Positions 18,128 through 27,457 of a DNA stretch of 64,000 nucleotides are shown in pieces. The stretch spans positions 1,240,001 to 1,304,000 of the forward strand of contig JAXMGT010000001.1 in NCBI GenBank assembly GCA_046347155.1, in the 5' to 3' direction. Source of the DNA: RPQJ01 sp046347155. Its GTDB lineage: Bacteria; Pseudomonadota; Gammaproteobacteria; Steroidobacterales; Steroidobacteraceae. Every line of letters starts with the position of its first letter. Positions within the stretch are counted from its first letter, which is position 1. A program made the translations under genes and the position numbers. The notes beneath the pieces were generated by a model, which worked only from the letters and a program-made list of their open reading frames with translations, was not told the DNA's origin and made no database searches.

Positions 18128-19718
18128 GCAGACGACCGCCCGACCGTCCGACATCCACGCGCACCGGATCCTGATCCTCGATTTCGGCTCGCAGTACACG
18201 CAGCTGATCGCGCGCCGCGTGCGCGAGATCGGCGTCTATTGCGAGATCCACCCGTGGGACGTGTCCGACGCGGACGTCCGTGCGTTCGGCGCGCGCGGGG
18301 TCATCCTCTCGGGCGGGCCGGAGTCGGTGACGCAGGCCGGCGCGCCCGCGGCGCCCGCGGCGGTGTTCGAGCTGGGCGTCCCGGTGCTCGGCATCTGCTA
18401 CGGGATGCAGACGATGGCTGCGCAGCTCGGCGGCCGCGTCGAACCGGGCGCCGTCCACGAGTTTGGCTATGCCGAGGTGCGCGCGCGCGGCCATTCGCAG
18501 CTGCTCGCGGACATCGAGGACCGGGTCGGCGCCGAGGGCGAGGGGTTGCTCGACGTCTGGATGAGCCACGGCGACCGGGTGGTCGAGCTTCCGCCCGGAT
18601 TCAAGGTCATCGCCTCGACGCCCGACCTGCCGATCGGCGGCATGGCCGACGAATCGCGGCGGCTGTACGCCCTGCAGTTCCACCCCGAGGTCACGCACAC
18701 GCGGCAGGGCACGCGGATCTACGAGCGCTTCTTGCGCGGCATCTGCGGCTGCGACGCGAGCTGGAATGCCGGCAACATCATCGGCGACGCGATCGCCCGC
18801 GTGCGTGCGCAGGTGGGGCCGGGCAAGGTGCTGCTCGGGCTGTCCGGCGGCGTGGATTCTTCGGTGGTCGCCGCGCTGCTGCACCGGGCGATCGGCGACC
18901 AGCTGACCTGCGTGTTCGTGGACCACGGCCTGCTTCGTCACCACGAAGGCGACCAGGTGATGGCGGTGTTCGCGCGCAACCTCGGCGTGCGGGTGATCCG
19001 CGTCGATGCGGCCGACCGGTTCTACGCGGCGCTCGCCGGCGTCACCGACCCGGAGGCCAAGCGCAAGATCATCGGGCGGCTCTTCATCGAGGTGTTCGAC
19101 GAGGAGGCGCACAGGCTCGAGGGCGTCGAATTCCTCGCCCAGGGCACGATTTACCCGGACGTGATCGAGTCGGCCGGCAGCAAGACCGGCAAGGCGCACG
19201 TCATCAAGAGCCACCACAACGTCGGCGGCCTCCCCGCGCACATGAAGATGAAGCTCGTCGAGCCGTTGCGCGAACTCTTCAAGGACGAGGTGCGGCGGAT
19301 CGGCATCGAACTCGGCCTGCCGGCCGAGATGGTGCACCGTCATCCGTTCCCGGGACCGGGCCTCGGCGTGCGCATCCTCGGCGAGGTGACCCGTTCCGCG
19401 GCCGAGACGCTCCGGCTCGCGGACCACATCTTCATCGAGGAACTGCGCAGGAGCGGCTGGTACGAGAAGACGAGCCAGGCGTTCGCGGTGTTCCTGCCCG
19501 TGAAGAGCGTGGGCGTCACCGGCGACGGCCGCCGCCACGAGCCCGTGATCGCGCTGCGCGCGGTCGAGACCGTCGATTTCATGACCGCCCACTGGGCCCA
19601 CCTGCCGTACGAACTGCTCGACGTCTGCTCGCGCCGGATCGTGAACGAGGTGAAGGGCGTGTCGCGCGTCGTCTACGACATCAGCGGCAAGCCGCCGGCC
19701 ACGATCGAGTGGGAGTGA
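18117..19718 (+). CDS. guaA: GMP synthase (glutamine-hydrolysing)
   Basis: 533 aa from GTG 18117. N-terminal class I glutamine amidotransferase (residues about 15-205; nucleophile Cys in GICYGMQ, His in QFHPEVTHT), ATP-pyrophosphatase domain (GLSGGVDSSVVAALL, about 243-257) and C-terminal dimerisation domain ending in PPATIEWE. Converts XMP to GMP. Translationally coupled to guaB. Confidence 0.97.
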   Translation: MSAEQTTARPSDIHAHRILILDFGSQYTQLIARRVREIGVYCEIHPWDVSDADVRAFGARGVILSGGPESVTQAGAPAAPAAVFELGVPVLGICYGMQTMAAQLGGRVEPGAVHEFGYAEVRARGHSQLLADIEDRVGAEGEGLLDVWMSHGDRVVELPPGFKVIASTPDLPIGGMADESRRLYALQFHPEVTHTRQGTRIYERFLRGICGCDASWNAGNIIGDAIARVRAQVGPGKVLLGLSGGVDSSVVAALLHRAIGDQLTCVFVDHGLLRHHEGDQVMAVFARNLGVRVIRVDAADRFYAALAGVTDPEAKRKIIGRLFIEVFDEEAHRLEGVEFLAQGTIYPDVIESAGSKTGKAHVIKSHHNVGGLPAHMKMKLVEPLRELFKDEVRRIGIELGLPAEMVHRHPFPGPGLGVRILGEVTRSAAETLRLADHIFIEELRRSGWYEKTSQAFAVFLPVKSVGVTGDGRRHEPVIALRAVETVDFMTAHWAHLPYELLDVCSRRIVNEVKGVSRVVYDISGKPPATIEWE

Positions 19719-19765
19719 GCGACTCGGGAACGGTGCCGTCGCTGTCTGCTTCACCAGGAGTCCCC

Positions 19766-20950
19766 TTGCGCATCGGTACCCCGCTTTCCCCATCCGCCAC
19801 CCGGGTGATGCTGCTCGGGGCCGGCGAGCTCGGCAAGGAAGTCGTCATCGAGCTGCAGCGGCTCGGTGTCGAGGTGATCGCGGTCGACCGCTATCCGAAT
19901 GCCCCGGCGCAGCAGGTCGCCCATCGGGCTCACGTGATCGACATGACCGACGGCGCCGCACTGCGTGCGCTGGTGCTGGCGGAGCGCCCGCACCTGGTGG
20001 TGCCCGAGATCGAGGCGATCGCGACCGGCGAACTCGTGAAGCTCGAGGCCGAGGGCCTCGCACGCGTGATCCCGACCGCGCAGGCCGCGCACACGACGAT
20101 GAACCGCGAGCGCATACGGCGGCTCGCCGCGGAGGAACTCGGGCTGCCGACGTCGAGGTACGCGTTCGCGTCCTCGCTCGGGGAGCTCGAGGCCGCGATC
20201 GACACCGGCATCGGCTACCCGTGCTTCGTGAAGCCGGTGATGTCCTCGTCGGGCAAGGGCCAGAGCAGGATCCGGGACGCCGGCGACGTCGCCCGCGCCT
20301 GGGAGCACGCGCTGGCCGGCGGCCGCGTGAAGCAGCCACGGGTGATCGTCGAGAGCGAGGTCCGCTTCGACTTCGAGATCACGCTGCTCACGGTGCGCCA
20401 CGCGACGGGCACGTCGTTCTGCGAGCCGATCGGCCACGTGCAGGTGGACGGCGACTACGTCGAATCCTGGCAGCCGCAGCCGATGAGCGCACAGGCGCTC
20501 GACCGGGCGCGGGAGATCGCGAGGCGCGTCACGGACGCGCTCGGCGGCCACGGGATCTTCGGCGTCGAGCTGTTCGTGAGCGGCGACGACGTCTGGTTCT
20601 CGGAGGTGAGCCCGCGGCCGCACGACACGGGCCTCGTGACGCTGGTGTCGCAGCACCTGAGCGAATTCGCGCTGCACGCCCGCGCGATCCTCGGCCTGCC
20701 GGTCGACACCTCGATCCGCGCGCCCGGCGCGAGTGCCGTGATCTACGGCGGCCAGGACGCGGCGGGGATCTCGTACGAGGGGCTCGACGGTGCGCTCGCG
20801 ATCCCGGGTGCGGAATTGCGTCTCTTCGGCAAGCCCGAGTCATACCGCAAGCGCCGGATGGGCGTTGCACTGGCGCGTGCATCGGACGTCGGGACCGCCA
20901 GGGAACTCGCGAAGCGCGCGGCCGCGGCCGTCAAGCCGGTCGCCGGCTGA
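19766..20950 (+). CDS. purT: Formate-dependent phosphoribosylglycinamide formyltransferase PurT
   Basis: 394-aa ATP-grasp enzyme. Start chosen at TTG 19766, which has CAGGAG 5 nt upstream and gives the usual N-terminus of the family (RIGTPLSPSATRVMLLGAGELGKE). The ATP-grasp core includes PCFVKPVMSSSGKGQS and GVELFVSGDDVWFSEVSPRPHDTG. It makes formyl-GAR from GAR, formate and ATP, an alternative to folate-dependent PurN. It sits 47 nt after guaA, so purine genes are grouped. Confidence 0.95.
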   Translation: MRIGTPLSPSATRVMLLGAGELGKEVVIELQRLGVEVIAVDRYPNAPAQQVAHRAHVIDMTDGAALRALVLAERPHLVVPEIEAIATGELVKLEAEGLARVIPTAQAAHTTMNRERIRRLAAEELGLPTSRYAFASSLGELEAAIDTGIGYPCFVKPVMSSSGKGQSRIRDAGDVARAWEHALAGGRVKQPRVIVESEVRFDFEITLLTVRHATGTSFCEPIGHVQVDGDYVESWQPQPMSAQALDRAREIARRVTDALGGHGIFGVELFVSGDDVWFSEVSPRPHDTGLVTLVSQHLSEFALHARAILGLPVDTSIRAPGASAVIYGGQDAAGISYEGLDGALAIPGAELRLFGKPESYRKRRMGVALARASDVGTARELAKRAAAAVKPVAG

Positions 20951-21063
20951 GCCCGTCCCGGACGTGGCGATCGAGCCGGTCCGCGTGTGGGCAGTACCGA
21001 TGCCGGTTGCGGATTGCCGGCGGCTAGAATCTCCGCAGGTTTTCGCGAGGGGCGGGTGCCGAC

Positions 21064-21606
21064 GTGGCCAGAATCCTGCTGCTGCACAAGGGCGTCTACG
21101 GACACACGCTCAAGATCGCCGAGTTCCTGCAGCGCGAGATCGAGGCCCGGGGCCACGCGGTCGTCGTGCGCCCGCTCGAACAAGGCGCCGCTGACGGGGC
21201 CGGCTTCGACGCGATCGTGGTTGGCGCCAGCATCCGCCACGGCAAGCACAACCCGGCCGTCATGGACTTCATCCGCGATCGCCTGGCACTGCTGCAGTCG
21301 AAGCCGAGTGCGTTCTTCTCGGTGAACCTCGTCGCCCGCAAGCCTGCGAAGAACACGCCCGAGACGAATCCCTATGCCCGGGCATTCCTCGCGAAGTCGC
21401 CGTGGAAGCCGTCGATCGCGGCCGTGTTCGGTGGCGTGCTCGATTACCAGCGTTACGGACCGTTCGATCGCTATGCAATACGCTTCATCATGAAGCTGAC
21501 GAATGGCCCGACGGACCTGCACACGAACACCGAATTTACGGACTGGGAGGCGGTCCGACGGTTTGCAGGACGCATTTCGGCGATCGCGTCCGGGCAGCCG
21601 GCCTGA
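21064..21606 (+). CDS. hemG: Flavodoxin-fold protoporphyrinogen oxidase HemG
   Basis: 180 aa, flavodoxin-like. It matches E. coli HemG along its length: GASIRHGKHN, PSAFFSVNLVARKPAKNTPETNPYARAFL, and C-terminal MKLTNGPTD and TDWEAV. HemG oxidises protoporphyrinogen IX, passing electrons through FMN to quinones of the respiratory chain. GTG 21064 is the start. It overlaps the following b-type cytochrome-like gene by one nucleotide (TGATG), suggesting that electrons may be handed to that membrane partner (inference). Confidence 0.9.
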   Translation: MARILLLHKGVYGHTLKIAEFLQREIEARGHAVVVRPLEQGAADGAGFDAIVVGASIRHGKHNPAVMDFIRDRLALLQSKPSAFFSVNLVARKPAKNTPETNPYARAFLAKSPWKPSIAAVFGGVLDYQRYGPFDRYAIRFIMKLTNGPTDLHTNTEFTDWEAVRRFAGRISAIASGQPA

Positions 21607-22118
21607 TGCGGCCGGTACCGGAGTCGACGGTCAACCGGCTGCACCTGGCGGTGGTCGCGGTCGTGGTCTGGCTGGTCGGCACGAGTCCGTGGGTGGCAAT
21701 GCTGCGCCGCGTCCCGTCGGGGGCCGGCTGGTTCGACCGTGCACACGTCGTGCTCGGGTTCGCCGGCCTGGTGCTCGGTGTTGCGTATGCGATTGCATGC
21801 CTCGGCGGTGGTGGCTGGCGCTCGCTGTTTCCGTGGCTCTCCGGCGGCCTGGGCGCCGTCGGTCGTGACGTGGTGGGCCTCCTCCGCGGCCGGGTGCCGG
21901 CCGCCGAAGGCGGCGGGCTCTACGCGATGATCGAGGGCCTGCTGCTGGTGGCGCTCCTGGTTGCCGGTGCGACCGGTGGTGCGTGGTACCTGTCCCACGG
22001 CGGCGCCTCGGCGCTCGCGTGGCGTGCCGTACACGTCGCGTCGGCGCAGGTGCTGATGGGATTCGTCGTGCTGCACGTGCTTGCCGTCGCGTCGCACTTG
22101 CTCGACCTTGCGCGCTGA
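21606..22118 (+). CDS. Cytochrome b561-like four-helix membrane protein
   Basis: 170 aa with four predicted membrane helices (about residues 10-30, 44-66, 103-125, 137-165). Histidines lie at equivalent depths (NRLHLAVVAVVVW, FDRAHVVLGF, WRAVHVASAQ, VVLHVLAVASH), the pattern of di-heme cytochrome b561/Ni-hydrogenase-type subunits. It starts within the hemG stop and probably forms a membrane electron-transfer partner. No cytochrome c or hydrogenase gene is adjacent. Exact family is uncertain. Confidence 0.7.
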   Translation: MRPVPESTVNRLHLAVVAVVVWLVGTSPWVAMLRRVPSGAGWFDRAHVVLGFAGLVLGVAYAIACLGGGGWRSLFPWLSGGLGAVGRDVVGLLRGRVPAAEGGGLYAMIEGLLLVALLVAGATGGAWYLSHGGASALAWRAVHVASAQVLMGFVVLHVLAVASHLLDLAR

Positions 22119-22168
22119 CGCGTGCGACGATCGACGGATCCGATGCACATCGATCCGAGGAGCGGCCG

Positions 22169-22660
22169 ATGACTGACGCGATTGCACCGATTCCTCCGCC
22201 CTACGTCACCTCGGTGGACGAACTGTACTGGGGCTGCATCCTGGTCGCGGTGAGCCTGACGATGCACGCGATCGGGATGACGAGCACGTTGCGCGCGAGC
22301 GACTGGTTCAAGCGACGCTTCGGCGGTGGTTCGTTCGCGCTGGGCATGGGCCGTCTGATCCTCGCGAGCTGGATGATCACGCTGTCGCACGTGCTCGAAG
22401 TGATGATGTGGGCGGGCTTCTTCCAGTGGAAGCACTGCTTCGTCAATTACAGCACCGCGACGTACTTTGCATTGAACGAGTACACGACCGTCGGGAGCGC
22501 GCTCGACCTGCCGAACAACTGGCGCCTGCTCGAGGGCATGATCGCCACCGCGGGGCTGCTTGGATTCGCCTGGTCCACCGGCATCCTGTTCACGCTGGCG
22601 CAGGAATTCCAGGACCAGCGACTTCGGCACCGCGGGCGGGTGGTCGGCGCGGGCGGCTGA
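22169..22660 (+). CDS. Ion-channel-like membrane protein with atypical pore loop
   Basis: 163 aa from ATG 22169, preceded by GAGGAG. Two or three membrane segments flank a P-loop-like stretch NEYTTVGSALDLPNNW (about residues 94-109). The arrangement (helix, pore loop with TTVG, helix ending in FAWSTGILFTLAQEFQ) is that of two-TM potassium-channel domains. The selectivity filter residues after TVG are SA instead of YG, so K+ selectivity is doubtful. Located 50 nt after the b561-like gene and likely co-transcribed. Confidence 0.65.
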   Translation: MTDAIAPIPPPYVTSVDELYWGCILVAVSLTMHAIGMTSTLRASDWFKRRFGGGSFALGMGRLILASWMITLSHVLEVMMWAGFFQWKHCFVNYSTATYFALNEYTTVGSALDLPNNWRLLEGMIATAGLLGFAWSTGILFTLAQEFQDQRLRHRGRVVGAGG

Positions 22661-22783
22661 CGCTCGCGCCGCCGGGCGACCGAGGCCGGCCACGGCGCGG
22701 TCACCGGTTGCCACAATCCCGCATTGCGCGTCGCGCGATCCGGGCGCAACGTGATGCCAGTACCGCGGGAAGCGGAGGTCCAC

Positions 22784-23239
22784 ATGAGCCGGTTCCGGAT
22801 CCTCGTGGCCGACCAGGCCGAAGCGGTGTTCTACGATGCCGCAGCCCTCGATCAGGCGCCGACGGAAGTCGCGCGCATCAACAGCCCCGAGGCGCGCCTG
22901 CACGATCGCGATCTCGCCAGCGACCGTCCAGGCCGCTCGTACGAGAGCGTCGGCGGCGCACGCCACTCGATTTCGCGTGAGGTTGGCCCGCATCGCCGCC
23001 AGGCCGAACTGTTCGCGCGACGGGTTGCCCGCCGTCTCGACGAAGCCCGTCGCAGGGACGAATTCGAGGGCCTCGTGGTCGTGGCGGGCCCGCCGTTCCT
23101 CGCGCTGATGCGCAAGGAACTGCCTCGGCTGACCCGTGCGCGCGTGACGCACGAGATCTGCAAGGACCTCGTCCACGGACCGCTGGATGCGCTGCGCCGG
23201 CACCTCGGGGCCATCGCGGCCGAGGGTCCGCGCGGCTGA
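22784..23239 (+). CDS. Host attachment family protein (PF10116-like)
   Basis: 151 aa soluble protein. The pattern LVADQAEAVFYDA at the start, SDRPGRSYES, then HxxxAELFARRVARRLDEA and a conserved VVVAGPPFLALMRKELP is that of the 'protein required for attachment to host cells' family, related to eRF1/baeRF-like folds. The molecular function of that family is unclear; the name comes from a plant-associated bacterium. ATG 22784 with AGCGGAGG upstream. Convergent with the lipid operon. Confidence 0.75.
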   Translation: MSRFRILVADQAEAVFYDAAALDQAPTEVARINSPEARLHDRDLASDRPGRSYESVGGARHSISREVGPHRRQAELFARRVARRLDEARRRDEFEGLVVVAGPPFLALMRKELPRLTRARVTHEICKDLVHGPLDALRRHLGAIAAEGPRG

Positions 23240-23249
23240 ACGCCGGAGG

Positions 23250-23273
23250 CGGGCCCGCGCCGGGGCGGGCCCG
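23250..23273. terminator. Bidirectional GC hairpin between convergent genes
   Basis: A 9-bp perfect stem (CGGGCCCGC at 23250-23258 with GCGGGCCCG at 23265-23273, 6-nt loop) lies between the host-attachment gene and the end of the minus-strand lipid operon. No T-run on either side, so termination is plausible but unproven. Confidence 0.45.
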
Positions 23274-23282
23274 ATCCGCCGG

Positions 23283-24515
23283 TCAGGACTCCCGGGTCAT
23301 CACCATCTGCACGTCGCCGAGCGCGCGTTCGGCAAACCCGGCCTCGCAGTAGCAGAGGTAGTACTCCCACATCCGGACGAACGTGTCGGGGTAGCCGAGG
23401 GCGCGCACCTCGTCGAGCCGCGCGTGGAAGTTGCGCCGCCACTCGGCCAGGGTCGTCGCGTAGTGCGGCCCGATGTCCTCGAGGTGCACGAGCCGCAGGT
23501 CGCTCGACTCGACCATCGCGGCGGTCAGCGCGCCTACCGACGGGATGCAGCAGCCGGGGAAGATGTAGCGCTTGATGAAGTCCACCTCGTCGCGGGCGCG
23601 CTCGTAGTTGACGTCCGCGATCGTGATCGACTGCAGCACCATGCGGCCGTGGCGCTCGAGCAGTTCGCCGGCGCGGCGGAAGAACGTCGGGAACTGGCGG
23701 TGGCCGATCGCCTCGATCATCTCGATCGACACCAGCCGGTCGTAGCGACCGCGCAGGTCGCGGTAGTCGTCGAGCAGCACCGTGATGCGCCCGTCGAGCC
23801 CGGCGGCCCGGATGCGCTCCCGGGCGAGTTCGAACTGGCTCGGCGAAATCGTCGTCGTCGTGACCCGGCAGCCGTAATTCGCCGCCGCGTGCATCGCGAA
23901 GCCGCCCCAGCCGGTGCCGATCTCGAGCACGTGGTCCGTCGGTCCGATCTCGAGCTTGCGGCAGACGAGGTCGAGCTTCGCCCTGGAGGCCTCGACGAGC
24001 GGCTGGTCGGGGCGCTCGTAGAGCGCGCACGAGTACATCATCGTTTCGTCGAGCATCAGCCGGAAGAAGTCGTTGCCGAGGTCGTAGTGCGCGGAGATGT
24101 TCCGGCGGCTGCCCGAGCGCGAGTTGCGGTGCAGCCAGTGCGCCGCGAGCCGCAGCGGCGCCGACAGGCGGGCGAACCCGCCCTCGAGCGAGTCGAGTGC
24201 CGCGCGGTTCGCGAGCATCAGCCGGAGCAGCGCCGTGAGGTCCGGGCTCGACCAGTGCCCGAGCATGTAGGACTCGGCCGCGCCGACCGAGCCTCCGTAT
24301 GCGAGCTCGGAGTAAAACGCCGGGTCGCGGACCTCGATGCTGGCCACGGCACCCGGTTCGCGACCGAATGCGTGCACGGCATCACCCTCGTGGATCCTGA
24401 GCGTCCCGTGCCGGAGCGCGGCGAGGCGACCGAACACGAGGCGCCTCGCGGCGGCGCCGAGCGGATTCGGGCGGGGCAGGGCCGGGGCCAGTTCGATCAG
24501 CGTAGTGTCGTTCAC
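23283..24515 (-). CDS. cfa: Cyclopropane-fatty-acyl-phospholipid synthase (class-I full length)
   Basis: 410 aa from GTG 24515, overlapping the DUF1365 stop. The SAM site VLEIGTGWGGFA is at about residues 180-191. Typical Cfa segments follow: NISAHYDLGNDFFRLMLDETMMYSCALY, ISPSQFELARERI, IEMIEAIGHRQFPTFF and YIFPGCCIPS. Methylenates (or methylates) the double bond of unsaturated acyl chains in membrane phospholipids. Last gene of the regulator-led operon and distinct from the second methyltransferase encoded near its start. Confidence 0.92.
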   Translation of the reverse strand: MNDTTLIELAPALPRPNPLGAAARRLVFGRLAALRHGTLRIHEGDAVHAFGREPGAVASIEVRDPAFYSELAYGGSVGAAESYMLGHWSSPDLTALLRLMLANRAALDSLEGGFARLSAPLRLAAHWLHRNSRSGSRRNISAHYDLGNDFFRLMLDETMMYSCALYERPDQPLVEASRAKLDLVCRKLEIGPTDHVLEIGTGWGGFAMHAAANYGCRVTTTTISPSQFELARERIRAAGLDGRITVLLDDYRDLRGRYDRLVSIEMIEAIGHRQFPTFFRRAGELLERHGRMVLQSITIADVNYERARDEVDFIKRYIFPGCCIPSVGALTAAMVESSDLRLVHLEDIGPHYATTLAEWRRNFHARLDEVRALGYPDTFVRMWEYYLCYCEAGFAERALGDVQMVMTRES

Positions 24516-25282
24516 GTGGTTCGCTCCTCCACCCGGGTCGCCGGATGGGCGTGGAAGGGGATGCGCTTCAGCCACAGCCGGAACGCCTGCCAGTAGATCC
24601 GGCGCAGCACGTTCACGGTGGCGAACGGGTGGCGGGCGAGCACCCAGGCGAGGCTCGCGCCCGTGATCTCGCGCCGCTCGAGCGACAGCGTCGCGTCGAA
24701 CACGCGCTCGCCCGACCGCCGATTCACCATCCGGATCCCGAGCGCGCGTCCCGGTTCGCCGAAGCTCCAGTCGTAATCGTGGTCCATCGGCATGAACGGC
24801 GACACGTGGAACTGCTTGCCGAAGCGGAATCGCAGCGCCCCGTCGTCGGTGGCCGCGTCGCGCGCCGGCAGTACGTAGGCGTGGCGTTCGTCCCAGGGCG
24901 TGTTCGTGATTTCGGCGACCACCGTGTCGATCCGCTCCCCGGTGGCGTCGTAGCAGTAATAAAACGTCACCGGATTGAAGCAGTGCCCCCAGGTGCGCAG
25001 CATCGCCAGCATCCGGACGGGACCGTCGGGCCGGCGGCCGGTCTCCGCGGCGACCCGGTCGCGGACGGCCGACTCGAGCGACACCGACGGATCGCCGAGG
25101 TAGTCGGCGCGGCGCAGCCAGCCGAGCGCGGGCCGGCTCGTGGACCACAGCCAGCGCCCCGCGAACACCGTGTCAAGCTCCGTGAGGTCGATCCACGCGT
25201 AGCACACGGCGTAGTCGAACGCGTGGGCGCGCGGGTGCCGCCGCCGGTGACTAAGCCGTCCGGTGTAGAGCGCGCTGTGCAT
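24512..25282 (-). CDS. DUF1365 family protein
   Basis: 256 aa. Starts MHSALYTGRLSHRRRHPRAHAF and has RTWGHCFNPVTFYYCYD, typical of DUF1365 (PF07103). This family is nearly always encoded between an amine oxidase-like flavoprotein and a Cfa-type methyltransferase, as here, and belongs to light/singlet-oxygen regulons of several proteobacteria. Its biochemical role is unknown; a part in cyclic or methyl-branched fatty acid formation is inferred from context. The start overlaps the 3' end of the flavoprotein gene by about 30 nt. Confidence 0.88.
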   Translation of the reverse strand: MHSALYTGRLSHRRRHPRAHAFDYAVCYAWIDLTELDTVFAGRWLWSTSRPALGWLRRADYLGDPSVSLESAVRDRVAAETGRRPDGPVRMLAMLRTWGHCFNPVTFYYCYDATGERIDTVVAEITNTPWDERHAYVLPARDAATDDGALRFRFGKQFHVSPFMPMDHDYDWSFGEPGRALGIRMVNRRSGERVFDATLSLERREITGASLAWVLARHPFATVNVLRRIYWQAFRLWLKRIPFHAHPATRVEERTT

Positions 25283-26519
25283 GGTCGTCCCGGAAGTGGC
25301 GGACCGCCTCGAGTGCGCTCGCGACGCCGTCCTCGTGGAAACCGTTGCGCAGCCACGCCCCGCAGTAGTACGTGGCGCGCTCGCCGTCGATTTCCCGGTG
25401 GCGCGCCTGGGCGGCGACCGATGCCGGCGTGTAGAGCGGGTGGTGGTAGGTGATCCGGCGCAGCACGCGGCCGGGATCGATGGCATCCGTGCGGTTCAGC
25501 GTCACGAGGAACGGCTGCGGTGCGTCGAGCCGCTGCAGGATGTTCATGTTGTACGTGAGCGCGACCGGGCCGGGCTCCGGGCGCACGTGGTAGTTCCACG
25601 CGGCCCAGGCGAGTGGCCGCCTCGGCATCAGCCGGGTGTCCGTGTGCAGTACGGCCTCGTTCGCCTGGTACGGGATCGCCGAAAGGACCTCGCGTTCGGC
25701 CGGTGACGGGTCCGCCAGCAGTGCCAGCGCCTGGTCGCTGTGGCAGGCGAGGAATGCCGCGTCGAAGCGCAGCGCCTCGTGTCCTCGCGGCTTCACGAGC
25801 ACGCCACCCGGGATCCGTCGCAGCTGCTCGACCGGCGTGGACAGCAGGATGCGGTCCCGGAACGGCGCGACCAGCCGCTCGACGTAGCGGGCCGAGCCGC
25901 CGGCCACGGTGCGCCAGACCGGCCGGTCGTCGACCGTGAGCATCCCGTGGTTGTGCAGGAATCGCACGAAGAACCGGGCCGGGAAGCGCATCATCGAGGC
26001 CGGATCGGTCGACCAGATCGCCGCACCCATCGGCACGACGTAGTGATCGACGAACGCCCGGCCGTATCGGCCGCGCGCGAGCATGTCGCCGAGCGGCAGT
26101 TCGCCGCCGGGCGACTCGAGCAGCCGGGGCGCCTCGCGGTTGAAGCGCAGGATGTCGCGCACCATGCCGAGGAACGACGGCCGGAGCAGGTTGCGGCGCT
26201 GCGCGAACAGCGAGTTGACCGAGGTGCCGTTGTACTCGAGGTCGGCCGCCTCGTCCCGCACCGAGAAGCTCATGCTGCTTTCCTGGGAGGCGACGCCGAG
26301 TTCATTCAGCAGCCGGATGAATTTCGGGTACGTGCGGTCGTTGAAGACGATGAATCCGGTGTCGACGTGCCAGGTCCGGCCGTGGGCCTCGATCTCGTGC
26401 GTGTGGGTGTGGCCGCCCACGTGGTCGCCAGCCTCGAATACCGTGATCTCGTGTTCGCGCGAGAGCTCCCGGGCCGCCACGTTTCCGGCGATGCCGGCAC
26501 CGACGATCGCGATCCTCAC
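25251..26519 (-). CDS. FAD-dependent amine oxidase-like oxidoreductase
   Basis: 422 aa from GTG 26519. N-terminal Rossmann dinucleotide motif GAGIAGNVAA (residues about 7-16) and FEAGDHVGGHTHTHE typical of the flavin amine oxidase/phytoene-desaturase superfamily. C-terminal FAD contact GAWLRNGFHEDGVASALEA. NCBI-type name would be 'NAD(P)/FAD-dependent oxidoreductase'. Next to DUF1365 and Cfa it could desaturate or oxidise methylated acyl chains, by analogy with the furan-fatty-acid pathway of Rhodobacter (inference). Overlaps the desaturase stop (GTGA). Confidence 0.87.
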   Translation of the reverse strand: MRIAIVGAGIAGNVAARELSREHEITVFEAGDHVGGHTHTHEIEAHGRTWHVDTGFIVFNDRTYPKFIRLLNELGVASQESSMSFSVRDEAADLEYNGTSVNSLFAQRRNLLRPSFLGMVRDILRFNREAPRLLESPGGELPLGDMLARGRYGRAFVDHYVVPMGAAIWSTDPASMMRFPARFFVRFLHNHGMLTVDDRPVWRTVAGGSARYVERLVAPFRDRILLSTPVEQLRRIPGGVLVKPRGHEALRFDAAFLACHSDQALALLADPSPAEREVLSAIPYQANEAVLHTDTRLMPRRPLAWAAWNYHVRPEPGPVALTYNMNILQRLDAPQPFLVTLNRTDAIDPGRVLRRITYHHPLYTPASVAAQARHREIDGERATYYCGAWLRNGFHEDGVASALEAVRHFRDDHAQRALHRTA

Positions 26520-27457
26520 AGGCGCCCCCGGCCGGGCCGGCGGCCTGCCTCGATCACCGATCGGGGCACCGGCCGCAGACCGCGCACGACGCCGAGTGCG
26601 GCGAGCACCCTGAGTGCGTACCAGCTGAGGTCGACCTCCCACCAGTAGAAACCCTGGCGCGCCGATCCCGGGTAACGATGGTGATTGTTGTGCCAACCCT
26701 CGCCGAACGTGATCAGCGCGAGCAGCGCGTTGTTGCGGGAGTCGTCGCCCGTGTCGAACCGCCGGGTGCCCCACTGGTGGGCGACGGAGTTGATCACGAA
26801 CGTCGAGTGGAACAGCACGACGGTCGAGATGCAGAAGCCCCAGACGACGAGTTGCCAGGGCCCGGTGCCGAGCGACGGGTGTGCCGCCTCGAGCCACGCG
26901 CCGACCGCCCACAGCGCGACGAACAGCGCCGCCGGCACCGCCACGTCGTAGCGGTCGAGCCAGCGCAACTCCGGGTACTTCGCAAGGTCCCGGACCAGGT
27001 GCGCGCGCGTCGCGAAGTTCTCGCGGGCGAGGAACCAGCCCATGTGGCTCCAGAAGAACCCGTCCTGCCGGACCGAGTGCGCATCCCCGGGCCGGTCCGA
27101 ATGCTGGTGGTGGTGCCGGTGGTGGGCCGCCCACCACAGCGGCCCGCGCTGAACGGCCGAGGCGCCGAGCACCGCGAACACGAACTGCCAGCCGCGCGAG
27201 GCGCGGAAGGCCCGGTGCGAGAAGTAACGGTGGTAGAACGCCGTGATCGCGAACATCCGCAGCGCGTAGAGCAGGACCGCGGTCGCGACGGCGAACGGAC
27301 TCCAGCCGGTCCAGGCGACAGCGAGGCAGCCGACGTGCATCAGGGCGAACGGCACGACGCGTGGCCAGTCGATGCCGCGCGCGTCGCCGGCCTCTTCGGC
27401 GCCCGCCGTCGCGCTGTCGACCCAGCGCCGCAGGGCCACTGCGAGACGCGTACTCAC
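26516..27457 (-). CDS. Acyl-CoA/acyl-lipid delta-9-type fatty acid desaturase
   Basis: 313-aa membrane di-iron desaturase. Three histidine boxes: HRYFSH (about residue 70), HRHHHQHS (about 108) and HNNHHRYP (about 247), with four hydrophobic helices. Introduces a cis double bond into saturated acyl chains, providing substrates for Cfa-type enzymes. Start set at GTG 27457, which overlaps the lipocalin stop; the longer upstream frame has no family similarity. Electron donor genes are not visible nearby. Confidence 0.9.
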   Translation of the reverse strand: MSTRLAVALRRWVDSATAGAEEAGDARGIDWPRVVPFALMHVGCLAVAWTGWSPFAVATAVLLYALRMFAITAFYHRYFSHRAFRASRGWQFVFAVLGASAVQRGPLWWAAHHRHHHQHSDRPGDAHSVRQDGFFWSHMGWFLARENFATRAHLVRDLAKYPELRWLDRYDVAVPAALFVALWAVGAWLEAAHPSLGTGPWQLVVWGFCISTVVLFHSTFVINSVAHQWGTRRFDTGDDSRNNALLALITFGEGWHNNHHRYPGSARQGFYWWEVDLSWYALRVLAALGVVRGLRPVPRSVIEAGRRPGRGRL

